Shown one piece after another: positions 1 to 6,141 of a stretch of 16,958 nucleotides of DNA (the first letter of the stretch is position 1; each line of letters starts with the position of its first letter). Origin of the DNA: Caulobacteraceae bacterium (lineage in GTDB: Bacteria; Pseudomonadota; Alphaproteobacteria; Caulobacterales; Caulobacteraceae); assembly GCA_947479185.1 (NCBI GenBank), contig CANJYY010000012.1, positions 1 through 16,958 on the forward strand. The letters are read 5' to 3'. Made by a program: the position numbers and the translations under genes. The notes below the pieces were generated by a model. It was given only the letters and a program-made list of their open reading frames with translations. It was not told the origin of the DNA and did not search any database.

Positions 1-251
1 CCGGCGTCGGCGACCAGGGCCAGGGAGTGGGTCATCAGGCCAGCGGTGGCCTCAACCACCACGAAGGCGATGTTCAGGCCGGCGCCGATCGCGAAGGCCC
101 GGCCGAAATCAGCTGGCGCATGGCTGTGGCCGTGGGCGTGGGCGTGGGCGTGGCCATGCGCGTGACCATGATGACCATGGCCATGGTGGTCGTGGTGCGC
201 ATGGTCGTGATGCGCATGGCCATGGTGATGACCGTGGTCGTCGTGGGACAT
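1..251 (-). CDS. Cation diffusion facilitator (CDF) metal exporter, N-terminal part
   Basis: The first 83 codons are visible; the gene runs off the left edge. Residues 3-44 hold 24 histidines alternating with G, A and D. After this comes F-AIGAGLNIAFVVVEA and a segment ending SLALVADAG, which matches the first and second transmembrane helices of CzcD/DmeF/ZitB-like CDF proteins, whose zinc-site Asp lies in the motif that follows SLALLADA. Family members exchange Zn2+, Co2+, Ni2+ or Cd2+ for protons at the inner membrane. The His-rich tail is a common cytosolic metal-binding element, longer here than usual. The start is the ATG at 251, 13 nt beyond the DUF374 stop, so it is probably the third gene of the msbA operon. 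No strong ribosome binding site is visible. Metal specificity cannot be read because the catalytic residues lie outside the window. Confidence 0.87.
   Translation of the reverse strand, partial: MSHDDHGHHHGHAHHDHAHHDHHGHGHHGHAHGHAHAHAHGHSHAPADFGRAFAIGAGLNIAFVVVEATAGLMTHSLALVADA
132..155. repeat. In-frame hexanucleotide tandem repeat (GTGGGC)
   Basis: Three perfect GTGGGC units (132-149) are followed by a fourth with one change, GTGGCC. On the coding (minus) strand they encode alternating Ala-His in the metal-binding N-terminus of the CDF exporter. A 6-nt unit keeps the reading frame, so copy-number slippage would lengthen or shorten the His tail without breaking the gene. Confidence 0.7.
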
Positions 252-264
252 GGCGATCAGGGTC

Positions 265-966
265 TCACTGCGCGCCGGCGCCGTCCAGCAGCGCCTCGGC
301 GCGGCGTTGCACGGCGGTCAGGCGGGCCGCCCATTGCGCCCTCATGGCGTCCATGTCGTCGCCCTTTTCGACAGAGGCGGGGCCGTCCCAGACGATGACG
401 CCCCGGGCGAAGGGCAGCGGGATGACCGTGCGGTCCCAGCTGCCCGCGCGCAGACACGGCTTTGTCGCCAGGCCGCAGAAGATCGCCGGCGCGCCGGTGA
501 GCCGCGCGACTGTCACGGCCCCGCCCTGCATGACCTCGGCCGGGCCGCGCGGGCCGTCGGGCGTGATGGCGATGCCGCCGCCGCCGCGCACCCACTTGGC
601 CATCTCGCGCAGGGCCTGCTCGCCGTTCTTGTTCTTGCTCGGATCCGAGGCCTTCTTCGACGAGCCGCGGATGGCCGGGAAGCCGATCTTCTGGACCGTC
701 AGGGCGATGAACTCGCCGTCGGCCGACAGCGAGATCAGCGCCCGCATGTCCTGCCGGGTCGGGCCCTGCGGCCAGCAGCGTGGGGCCAGTGGAATCTGCG
801 CATGCCAGAAGCAGAGGATCGCCCCGCCCTCGCGGGCCCAGACCGTCTCGGCCATCGCCTGGCCCTCGCTGGTCCAGCGGGTGGTCGCGTAGCAAAGCCG
901 CAGCCAGGCGGCGAAGACCGTCGCCAGCGTCTGCTGCACGAACGCCGACCGGAAGAACGCCTTCAC
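265..966 (-). CDS. DUF374 family lysophospholipid acyltransferase-like protein
   Basis: A 233-aa protein of the DUF374 family, related to PlsC-type glycerolipid and lipid A acyltransferases. In order: a hydrophobic N-terminal segment (about 5-27), FWHAQ with a candidate catalytic His55, SADGEFIA (81-88), RGSSKK (100-105) and TPDGPRGP (135-142), the hallmark block of DUF374. Length is normal for the family. The usual HxxxxD acyltransferase motif is not obvious; the His55 to Asp83 arrangement is the DUF374 version. Its ATG overlaps the msbA stop by 4 nt (ATGA), implying translational coupling. In many alphaproteobacteria this gene sits next to waaA/lpxK and the DUF4170/cysQ/pmbA genes, which fits a role in lipid A or phospholipid acylation at the inner membrane. 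The substrate is unknown. Confidence 0.88.
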   Translation of the reverse strand: MKAFFRSAFVQQTLATVFAAWLRLCYATTRWTSEGQAMAETVWAREGGAILCFWHAQIPLAPRCWPQGPTRQDMRALISLSADGEFIALTVQKIGFPAIRGSSKKASDPSKNKNGEQALREMAKWVRGGGGIAITPDGPRGPAEVMQGGAVTVARLTGAPAIFCGLATKPCLRAGSWDRTVIPLPFARGVIVWDGPASVEKGDDMDAMRAQWAARLTAVQRRAEALLDGAGAQ

Positions 967-2738
967 GCCGTTGTCTCCTCGGGGACGCTGTCGAGATCCT
1001 GGGCCCGGGCCAGCCGGGCGTAAAGGCCGCGCTTGCGGACCAGGGACGCGTGGGTCCCGGTCTCGACGACCTGACCGCGCTCGATGACATAGATGCGGTC
1101 GGCATGCTTCACCGTCGAGAGGCGGTGGGCGATGACGATCGTGGTGCGGCCGGCCATCAGGCGGTCGAGCGCCTCCTGCACCTGGGCTTCGCTTTCGGTA
1201 TCCAGCGCGCTGGTGGCCTCGTCGAGCAGCAGGATCGGCGCGTTCTTGAGGAAGGCGCGGGCGATGGCGATGCGCTGGCGCTGCCCGCCCGACAACCGCG
1301 TGGCGGCCTCACCGACGATGGTGGCGTAACCGTCCGGCTGCTGAAGGATGAACTCGTGCGCGGCCGCGCGACGGGCGGCTTCCTCGATCTCGGCGTCGGT
1401 GGCTTCGGGCCGGGCATAGGCGATGTTGGCCCGGATCGTGTCGTCGAACAGGAACGGCTCCTGGGTGACGAAGCCGATGCGCGCCCGCAGCGAGGCGATG
1501 GTCACGTCGCGGACGTCGGCGCCGTCGACGGTCACGCGGCCGGCCGTGGCGTCATAGAAGCGCGGGATCAGCGACAGCACGGTGCTCTTGCCGCCGCCCG
1601 AGGGCCCGACCAGCGCGACCATCTCGCCACGGCGGGCCTCGATGGTCACGCCGTCGAGGATCGGTCCGGCTTCGTCATAGGCGAAGGTCACGGCCTCGAG
1701 CCGCACCTCGCCGTCGCCGGCGGCCATCACCCGGGCGTCGGCGGCCTCGCGGATCTCGGGTTCGACGTCGAGGGCCACGAACAGACGGCGAGCCGCCGTC
1801 ATGCCCTCGGCGAAGACCGTCTGCAGGTTGGCCAGCTGGCGCAGGTTCTGGCCCGCCATGGCCAGCAGGGCGAAGAAGGCCATGAAGTCGCCGGGGTTCA
1901 TGTTGTGGCGCATGCCGACGTAGACGAAGATTCCGGCGGTGACGAAGACCGTCAGCAGCTCGGTGGCCGGCGCGGCCTGGGCCCTGGCGTTGGCGCCCTT
2001 GATGATGAATTTCTGCCGCGCCTCGATGACCGCGGCGACCCGGGCCTCCTCGTAGGCCTCGCGGTTCTCCATCTTGACCACCCGGACCCCGTCCAGGCTT
2101 TCCATCAGGGCGGTCGAAAGGTCGCTGGTCGCCGCCATGGCGCCGTGGGCGGCCTTCTTGGAGCGTTTGGAGAACCGGCGCATCAGCTGCCCGGCGAACG
2201 GGCCGACCAGCGCCACACCGGCGGCCAGGAGGGGGTCCCGCTCGATCATCGCGACCAGACAGCCGCCGACGATCAGGGCGCTCTGGGTCCAGTTGACCAC
2301 GCCGCTGGTGGCCGCCTCGCGGATCAGGGCCGCGTCGTACAGGACCTGGGACACGAAACTGCCGGAGTGAGTCGCCCGCAGCCGCGCCAGATCGGCCCGC
2401 ATCATCCGACCGAACAGTTCCTGCTGGATGTCGCCAACCAGGCCGTGGCCGATGACGTTGACCAGCATCGCCTGGAGGAACTGCGCCATCGCCCGGCCGA
2501 TTCCGTAGGCGATGATCGTCAACGGGATCATGATGATCGCGCCGGGCTTGGGATGCCTGCCCAGCAGGTCGTTGACCGCCGGCTCGATCATCTGGGCAAG
2601 CAGCGTGCTGAGCACCGCGACGGCGGCGGCGCAGACCAGGGCGACCGTCACGCCCTTCCAGCGGCGCTTGAGATAGGTCCGCCAGACGCGGGCCGCCAGC
2701 TGGCGGTCGGTCATCTCAGCTGGCGCGGCGGCGGTCAT
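963..2738 (-). CDS. msbA: MsbA-type ABC transporter (lipid A/phospholipid flippase)
   Basis: A 591-aa half-transporter with an N-terminal membrane domain (about 25-325, six predicted helices) fused to an ABC ATPase (about 344-580). Visible motifs: Walker A GPSGGGKST (378-386), Q-loop Gln426, signature LSGGQ (482-486), Walker B ILLLDE (502-507, catalytic Glu507) and H-loop His538. This is the complete architecture of an exporter of the MsbA/LmrA class, which works as a homodimer and flips lipid A-core or phospholipid across the inner membrane. The following DUF374 acyltransferase overlaps it by 4 nt. Divergent from the phosphatase gene, about 80 bp away. No strong Shine-Dalgarno precedes the ATG at 2738. 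The msbA name rests on domain type plus the lipid-enzyme neighbours; a generic multidrug exporter cannot be excluded by motif alone. Confidence 0.9.
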   Translation of the reverse strand: MTAAAPAEMTDRQLAARVWRTYLKRRWKGVTVALVCAAAVAVLSTLLAQMIEPAVNDLLGRHPKPGAIIMIPLTIIAYGIGRAMAQFLQAMLVNVIGHGLVGDIQQELFGRMMRADLARLRATHSGSFVSQVLYDAALIREAATSGVVNWTQSALIVGGCLVAMIERDPLLAAGVALVGPFAGQLMRRFSKRSKKAAHGAMAATSDLSTALMESLDGVRVVKMENREAYEEARVAAVIEARQKFIIKGANARAQAAPATELLTVFVTAGIFVYVGMRHNMNPGDFMAFFALLAMAGQNLRQLANLQTVFAEGMTAARRLFVALDVEPEIREAADARVMAAGDGEVRLEAVTFAYDEAGPILDGVTIEARRGEMVALVGPSGGGKSTVLSLIPRFYDATAGRVTVDGADVRDVTIASLRARIGFVTQEPFLFDDTIRANIAYARPEATDAEIEEAARRAAAHEFILQQPDGYATIVGEAATRLSGGQRQRIAIARAFLKNAPILLLDEATSALDTESEAQVQEALDRLMAGRTTIVIAHRLSTVKHADRIYVIERGQVVETGTHASLVRKRGLYARLARAQDLDSVPEETTA

Positions 2739-2765
2739 GGAGTTGGGAATCGGCCCTGAAGTCGT

Positions 2766-2793
2766 TTGCGTTCGGCGCGGAGAGCCCTACTTA
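2766..2793 (+). promoter_or_regulatory. Possible weak promoter of the phosphatase gene
   Basis: TTGCGT (2766-2771) and TACTTA (2788-2793) are separated by 16 bp and lie 25 bp before the preferred TTG start, in the divergent gap shared with msbA. The -10 match is poor (only the leading TA agrees with TATAAT), so this is a weak prediction. I could not find a convincing promoter for msbA in the same gap. Confidence 0.22.
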
Positions 2794-2805
2794 GGACGCT
2801 CTTGC

Positions 2806-2811
2806 AGGGAG
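2806..2811 (+). promoter_or_regulatory. Ribosome binding site deciding a TTG start for the phosphatase
   Basis: AGGGAG lies 6 nt upstream of an in-frame TTG at 2818. The more upstream ATG at 2737 has no such site and would overlap the divergent msbA start codon, so this site favours the TTG. Confidence 0.55.
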
Positions 2812-2817
2812 CGCCAC

Positions 2818-3486
2818 TTGTCGCCGCGTTTCGACCTATCCACCGGCTGGGGCCGCTTCAAGGCCTACTGGCAATCCGTCTGGGGCGACCACGCCTTCCT
2901 GCGCGTGGGATTCTCCAACGCCCACTGGATCGGGCCCGACATGGTCCGCGCCGCCCAGCCCTGGCCGTTCCAGCTGCGCTGGTGGAAGCGCGACGGGATC
3001 AGGACCGTGATCAACCTGCGCGGCGGGTTCGACACCGGCTTCTATGTGCTGGAGCGCGAGGCCTGCGAGCGCCTCGGGCTGAAGATGGTCGACTTCACCA
3101 TCACCTCGCGCGAGGTCCCGCGTCGCGAGACGGTGCTGGGCGCGCGCGACCTGTTCGCCAGCATCGAGTACCCGGCGCTGATGCACTGCAAGTCAGGCGC
3201 GGATCGCGCCGGGATCATGAGCGTCTTCTACCGCCACTTCCATCTGGGCGAGCCGATTCGCGACGCGATGACCGAGCTGGGCCTGCGCACCCTGCATGTG
3301 AAACAGGGCAAGACCGGCGTGCTGGACTATGTCTTCGAGCGCTATCTGGCGGACGCCGAGCCGAAGGGCATCAGCTTCACCGACTGGGTGCAGAGCGACG
3401 CCTACGACCGGGTGAAGATGAAGGACGACTTCCAGGCCAGCTGGTGGGGCACGCTGCTGACCGACAAGCTGCTGCGCCGGGAGTAG
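2818..3486 (+). CDS. Dual-specificity/tyrosine phosphatase-like protein
   Basis: A 222-aa protein counted from the TTG at 2818. It carries the P-loop HCKSGADR (residues 123-130), the HCxxGxxR signature of cysteine phosphatases with nucleophile Cys124 and phosphate-binding Arg130. Upstream, IRTVINLRGG matches the usual beta-strand and turn of DSP-type folds. Tryptophans are frequent (about eight), and no signal peptide or clear membrane helix is visible, so a cytosolic or membrane-associated location is likely. The frame stays open to an ATG at 2737, giving 249 aa, but the extra residues look non-conserved and lack a ribosome binding site. It is divergent from msbA, and its stop abuts that of a small convergent gene. 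Caulobacter CtpA, a tyrosine-phosphatase homologue linked to lipid A processing, is a candidate relative by family and context; orthology is not shown here. Confidence 0.82.
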   Translation: MSPRFDLSTGWGRFKAYWQSVWGDHAFLRVGFSNAHWIGPDMVRAAQPWPFQLRWWKRDGIRTVINLRGGFDTGFYVLEREACERLGLKMVDFTITSREVPRRETVLGARDLFASIEYPALMHCKSGADRAGIMSVFYRHFHLGEPIRDAMTELGLRTLHVKQGKTGVLDYVFERYLADAEPKGISFTDWVQSDAYDRVKMKDDFQASWWGTLLTDKLLRRE

Positions 3487-3585
3487 TCAGTCCCAGTCGC
3501 CGCCGGCGACCAGGCGGGCGCGGGCGATGAAGACGACGGCCCCGACCAGGGCGACGAGCAGCGCATAGGCGTGAATCTGATGCAT
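3487..3585 (-). CDS. Small single-pass membrane protein (32 aa)
   Basis: An ATG at 3585 opens a 32-codon frame ending in TGA at 3487-3489. The product starts MHQIHAY, continues with a hydrophobic stretch ALLVALVGAVVFIA (residues 8-21), then RARLVAGGDWD: one transmembrane helix followed by positive residues and an acidic C-terminus. An AGGGGG ribosome binding site lies 5 nt before the ATG, and third positions are GC-rich as in neighbouring genes. It is last in the apparent pmbA-cysQ-DUF4170 series, 57 nt after the DUF4170 stop, and its stop codon directly abuts the TAG of the convergent phosphatase gene. I recognise no family. Chance cannot be ruled out for so short a frame, but start, ribosome binding site and helix together make it plausible. 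Confidence 0.55.
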   Translation of the reverse strand: MHQIHAYALLVALVGAVVFIARARLVAGGDWD

Positions 3586-3608
3586 GGGGGCCCCCTGTCG
3601 AGGCCCCC
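3586..3608 (-). promoter_or_regulatory. GC hairpin over the ribosome binding site of the 32-aa gene
   Basis: On the minus strand GGGGGCC (3608-3602) can pair perfectly with GGCCCCC (3592-3586) across a 9-nt loop; the right arm ends at the base before the ATG. The AGGGGG ribosome binding site (3596-3591) lies partly in the loop and partly in the arm, so folding would hide it. It could instead act as a terminator after DUF4170, although no T-run follows. Confidence 0.4.
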
Positions 3609-3642
3609 TCTCTAGCCGCGCCGCGTGACGGTTCGGCGACGC

Positions 3643-3879
3643 CTAGTGATGATCGTCGTCGTCGTTGGGATCCAGCAGCTTGTGGGCGTGGATGATGAAG
3701 TAGCGGGCGTGGGCGTTGTCGACAGTCGCCTGGGCCTTGGACTTCCAGGCCTTCCAGGCCTCGGCGTAGTTGGGATAGGCGCCGACGAACTCGACCTTGG
3801 AGAGGTCGCGGAATTCGACGTCCTGGACGTCCTTCAGTTCGCCGCCAATCACGATGTGCAGCAGTTGTTTGTCCGGCAT
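3643..3879 (-). CDS. DUF4170 family protein
   Basis: A 78-aa protein recognisable as DUF4170 by LLHIVIGGEL near the N-terminus, the VEFRDL and FVGAYPNYAEAWKAWK blocks, the VDNAHARYFIIHAHKLLDP block and a charged tail (DDDDHH). Length is typical. The family is found mainly in alphaproteobacteria and has no established biochemical role; it often lies between an IMPase/CysQ gene and the DUF374 acyltransferase, as here apart from the inserted phosphatase and msbA. There is no signal peptide or membrane helix, so it is probably cytosolic. It starts 25 nt after the cysQ stop with AAGGG some 12 nt upstream of the ATG, and is likely co-transcribed with pmbA and cysQ. Confidence 0.88.
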   Translation of the reverse strand: MPDKQLLHIVIGGELKDVQDVEFRDLSKVEFVGAYPNYAEAWKAWKSKAQATVDNAHARYFIIHAHKLLDPNDDDDHH

Positions 3880-3904
3880 GTGCGGAGAGCCCTTCGGCGA
3901 GAGT

Positions 3905-4690
3905 TCAGTTTGGCAGGTCGATATGCCGGACGCGCTCGAGGATCAACGGGTGCAACGCGGGCGCGGCGGAGATCAGGCTCGGCAACCGGGGATTGGGTTG
4001 GTTGTAGGCATAGCCGCGACCCTTGTGATCGGTGCAGACCGCGCTGGCCTCGGCGCAGATCAGGTCGGCGGCGGCCAGGTCCCACTCGCTCTTGCCACTG
4101 AGGGCCAGGGCCGCGTCGAACCGGCCGTCGGCGACCAGGCACATGCGGTAGGCGATGGAGTTGCGCGTCTCGATGGTCATCGGCGGCCAGGGCTCGCGCC
4201 AGGCCGGATGGCGAAACATCGGGGCGTCGCCGAGCATGCGGCAATCCTCGACGCGGTCCCGGGCGCTGGCGCGGATGCCCGCGTCATTGAGAAAGGCCCC
4301 GCCGCCGACCGTGGCGGTGAAGGTCTCGTCCAGTTCGGGCGCGAAGACCACGCCGGCGACCGGCTTGCCGTCCTCGACCACGGCGATCGACACCGACCAC
4401 CAGGGCTTGTTCTTGAGGAAGGCCGCCGTGCCGTCGATGGGGTCGACGACGAACAGGCGCGACCGCTCCAGCCGCGAAGGATCGTCGGCGGTCTCCTCGG
4501 ACAGCCAGCCGTAGTCGGGCCTGGCGGCCTCGAGGCGAGCCTTGAGCAGCTCATCGACGGCGATGTCGGCGTCGGTCACCGGCGAGCCGCCCTCCTTGGA
4601 CCAGATCTTCAGGCCCTGCGCCTTCATCCGGCGGGCCAGGTCGCCCGCTTCGCGCGCCGTCTCGAGGATCAGGGCGAGGTCTGATTTCAT
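3905..4690 (-). CDS. cysQ: CysQ / inositol monophosphatase family phosphatase
   Basis: A 261-aa Mg2+-dependent phosphatase of the IMPase superfamily. Metal and catalytic motifs are in order: SPVTDADIAVDELL (36-49), WLSEE with Glu65-Glu66 (62-66), VDPIDGT (82-88, the family signature with Asp83 and Asp86) and EWDLAAAD (202-209, the C-terminal WD motif with Asp204). Length is normal. Members with this set hydrolyse 3'-phosphoadenosine 5'-phosphate (PAP) to AMP during sulfate assimilation, or inositol phosphates; the alphaproteobacterial gene in this neighbourhood is usually annotated as CysQ. Its ATG overlaps the pmbA stop by 4 nt (ATGA), a sign of coupling. The choice between PAP phosphatase and inositol or fructose-1,6-bisphosphate phosphatase cannot be settled from the sequence. 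Confidence 0.86.
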   Translation of the reverse strand: MKSDLALILETAREAGDLARRMKAQGLKIWSKEGGSPVTDADIAVDELLKARLEAARPDYGWLSEETADDPSRLERSRLFVVDPIDGTAAFLKNKPWWSVSIAVVEDGKPVAGVVFAPELDETFTATVGGGAFLNDAGIRASARDRVEDCRMLGDAPMFRHPAWREPWPPMTIETRNSIAYRMCLVADGRFDAALALSGKSEWDLAAADLICAEASAVCTDHKGRGYAYNQPNPRLPSLISAAPALHPLILERVRHIDLPN

Positions 4691-6018
4691 CGGCCGGCGA
4701 TCGCCAGGCCGTCGACCAGCAGGGAGGGAGAATTGGCCGCGCCGCGAAGTTCCAGATCGGCCCCCGGGACCAGCCGGCCCCAGATATCGATCAGGTTGCC
4801 GGCGACGGTGATCTCGGTGACCGGATAGGCCACTTCGCCCTTCTCGAACCAGAAGCCCGAGCAGCCGACAGACCAGTCGCCGGTATTGGCGTTCAGCGAG
4901 GGGCCGAACATCGAGGTAATCAGCAGGCCGTCGCCGGCGTCGGCCATCAGCCCGGCCAGGTCGCGGTCGCCGGGCTCGACGGTCAGGTTGCTGGTCGAGA
5001 CGCCGGGCGCGCCGGCCAGGCCGCGTGAGGCGTGGCCGGTCGTCGCCATGCCCAGCTGCTTTGCCGAGGCGGTGTTGAGCAGCCAGCTGGTCAGCACCCC
5101 GTCCTCGATCAGGGCCAGGCGGCCGTTGGCCACCCCCTCGTCGTCGAACGGCGAGGAGCCGAGACCGCGCACCCTGTGCGGGTCATCGACGATGTTGATG
5201 CCCTTGCTGAACAGCGACTGGCCGAGGCGGTCCTTGAGGAAACTGACGCCGCGCGCCACGGCCGGGCCGGACACGGCCCCGATCAGCGGCCCGATCAGGG
5301 AGATGGCCAGGCGGTTCTCGAAGATCACCGGCGCGGTGGTCGAGTCGATCTTGCGCGCGCCCAGACGCTGGACCGCGCGCTTGCCGGCCTCGGCGCCGAT
5401 GGCGCTCGCCGACGGCAGATCCATGCTGTGGCGGACCGAGCGGCCGTCGCCGCCCCGCTCCATCTTCGAGCCCTCGCCCGCGACCGCCGAGGCGGACAGG
5501 GAGAAACCCGAAGCCTGGTGCAGGCCGGAGAAGCCGTCGCTGGTGCACAGGCGCCAGCGGGCCGACGACCAGGCTGACGAACCGCCGTCTGAATTGGTCA
5601 CGCCCGCAACGCCGCGGGCGCCGGCCTCGGCCTCGCGGGCCTGGGCCTCCAGCGTTTCCGGCGTCGGCTCGGTCGGGTCGAACAGGTCGAGGTCGGGGAA
5701 CGGCCCACTGGCCAGACGATCGCGCGGCGCGAACCCGGCATAGGGGTCTTCCGGCGCGAGACGGGCCATGGCCACGACGCGCTCGATCAGCTTGCGCCGG
5801 CCATCTTCGGAGACGTCGGAGCCCGACACCACGGCCACCCGCTGGCCGACGAACACGCGCAGGCCGAGATCCCGCGCCTCTTCGCGCTCGACCTCTTCCA
5901 GCTCGCCCATCCGGACGTTGACCGACAGGGACTGGCGTTCGGCGAAGACGGCTTCGGCCGCGTCGGCGCCGGCGTTCAGCGCGGCGGCGACCGTGTCATG
6001 CAACAGGGTTTCATCCAT
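4687..6018 (-). CDS. pmbA: PmbA/TldE metalloprotease-family subunit
   Basis: A 443-aa protein counted from the ATG at 6018, close to the roughly 450 aa of E. coli PmbA. The N-terminal half has ERQSLSVNVRMGELEEVERE and GLRVFVGQRVAVVS; the C-terminal half has GAPGVSTSNLTVEPG, SMFGPSLNANTGDWSVGCSGFWFEKGE and YPVTEITVAGNL, all hallmarks of PmbA/TldE. No HExxxH zinc motif is present, as expected for TldE, which pairs with the catalytic TldD; tldD is not in this window. The complex degrades unfolded peptides and matures some antitoxins and RiPPs. The frame is open upstream to 6114, but that extension would translate through the palindromes at 6068-6134, so the inner start is preferred. It heads an operon with cysQ (ATGA overlap). 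Confidence 0.91.
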   Translation of the reverse strand: MDETLLHDTVAAALNAGADAAEAVFAERQSLSVNVRMGELEEVEREEARDLGLRVFVGQRVAVVSGSDVSEDGRRKLIERVVAMARLAPEDPYAGFAPRDRLASGPFPDLDLFDPTEPTPETLEAQAREAEAGARGVAGVTNSDGGSSAWSSARWRLCTSDGFSGLHQASGFSLSASAVAGEGSKMERGGDGRSVRHSMDLPSASAIGAEAGKRAVQRLGARKIDSTTAPVIFENRLAISLIGPLIGAVSGPAVARGVSFLKDRLGQSLFSKGINIVDDPHRVRGLGSSPFDDEGVANGRLALIEDGVLTSWLLNTASAKQLGMATTGHASRGLAGAPGVSTSNLTVEPGDRDLAGLMADAGDGLLITSMFGPSLNANTGDWSVGCSGFWFEKGEVAYPVTEITVAGNLIDIWGRLVPGADLELRGAANSPSLLVDGLAIAGR

Positions 6019-6024
6019 GTCCGG

Positions 6025-6053
6025 GTTATGGGGACCAGACGCGTCCGGAGCAA
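6025..6053 (-). promoter_or_regulatory. Candidate promoter of pmbA, predicting a leaderless mRNA
   Basis: On the minus strand TTGCTC (6053-6048) and CATAAC (6030-6025) are spaced by 17 bp. Only 6 nt separate the -10 box from the ATG at 6018, so transcription would begin at or next to the start codon. No Shine-Dalgarno is visible before this ATG, which agrees. The -35 matches 3 of 6 and the -10 box 4 of 6 consensus bases. Confidence 0.35.
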
Positions 6054-6067
6054 GGGTTGGGGGGATC

Positions 6068-6095
6068 GGGGACATGTACTTCAGTACGTGTCCCC
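6068..6095. repeat. REP-like palindrome A
   Basis: A 28-nt imperfect palindrome. Left arm GGGGACATGTACT, centre TC, right arm AGTACGTGTCCCC; the arms match at 12 of 13 positions. It is the left member of an inverted pair with 6107-6134 and belongs to the same family as 16411-16437. It lies in the gap between the MAPEG gene and pmbA. Confidence 0.75.
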
Positions 6096-6106
6096 TCCAG
6101 CAGAAT

Positions 6107-6134
6107 GGAGACACGCACTGAAGTGCATGTCCCC
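6107..6134. repeat. REP-like palindrome B, inverted relative to A
   Basis: A 28-nt imperfect palindrome: GGAGACACGCACT, centre GA, AGTGCATGTCCCC. Its reverse complement differs from palindrome A at only three positions, and two of these (T to C, A to G) pair with each other, so the stem is preserved. Eleven nt separate it from A, giving a head-to-head BIME-like pair. It begins 7 nt after the stop of the MAPEG gene on the minus strand and may terminate or protect that transcript. Confidence 0.75.
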
Positions 6135-6141
6135 GCGCGAC

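Noticed and set aside
780..2759. Very long plus-strand open frame opposite msbA
   Set aside because: It is antisense to a clear ABC transporter with all motifs, its predicted protein is a low-complexity mix rich in G, R, D, H and Q, and such frames arise from high G+C on the opposite strand.
6068..6134. CRISPR-like repeat with spacer
   Set aside because: Only two units, inverted rather than direct, and only 11 nt between them; the structure is a paired palindrome, not an array.
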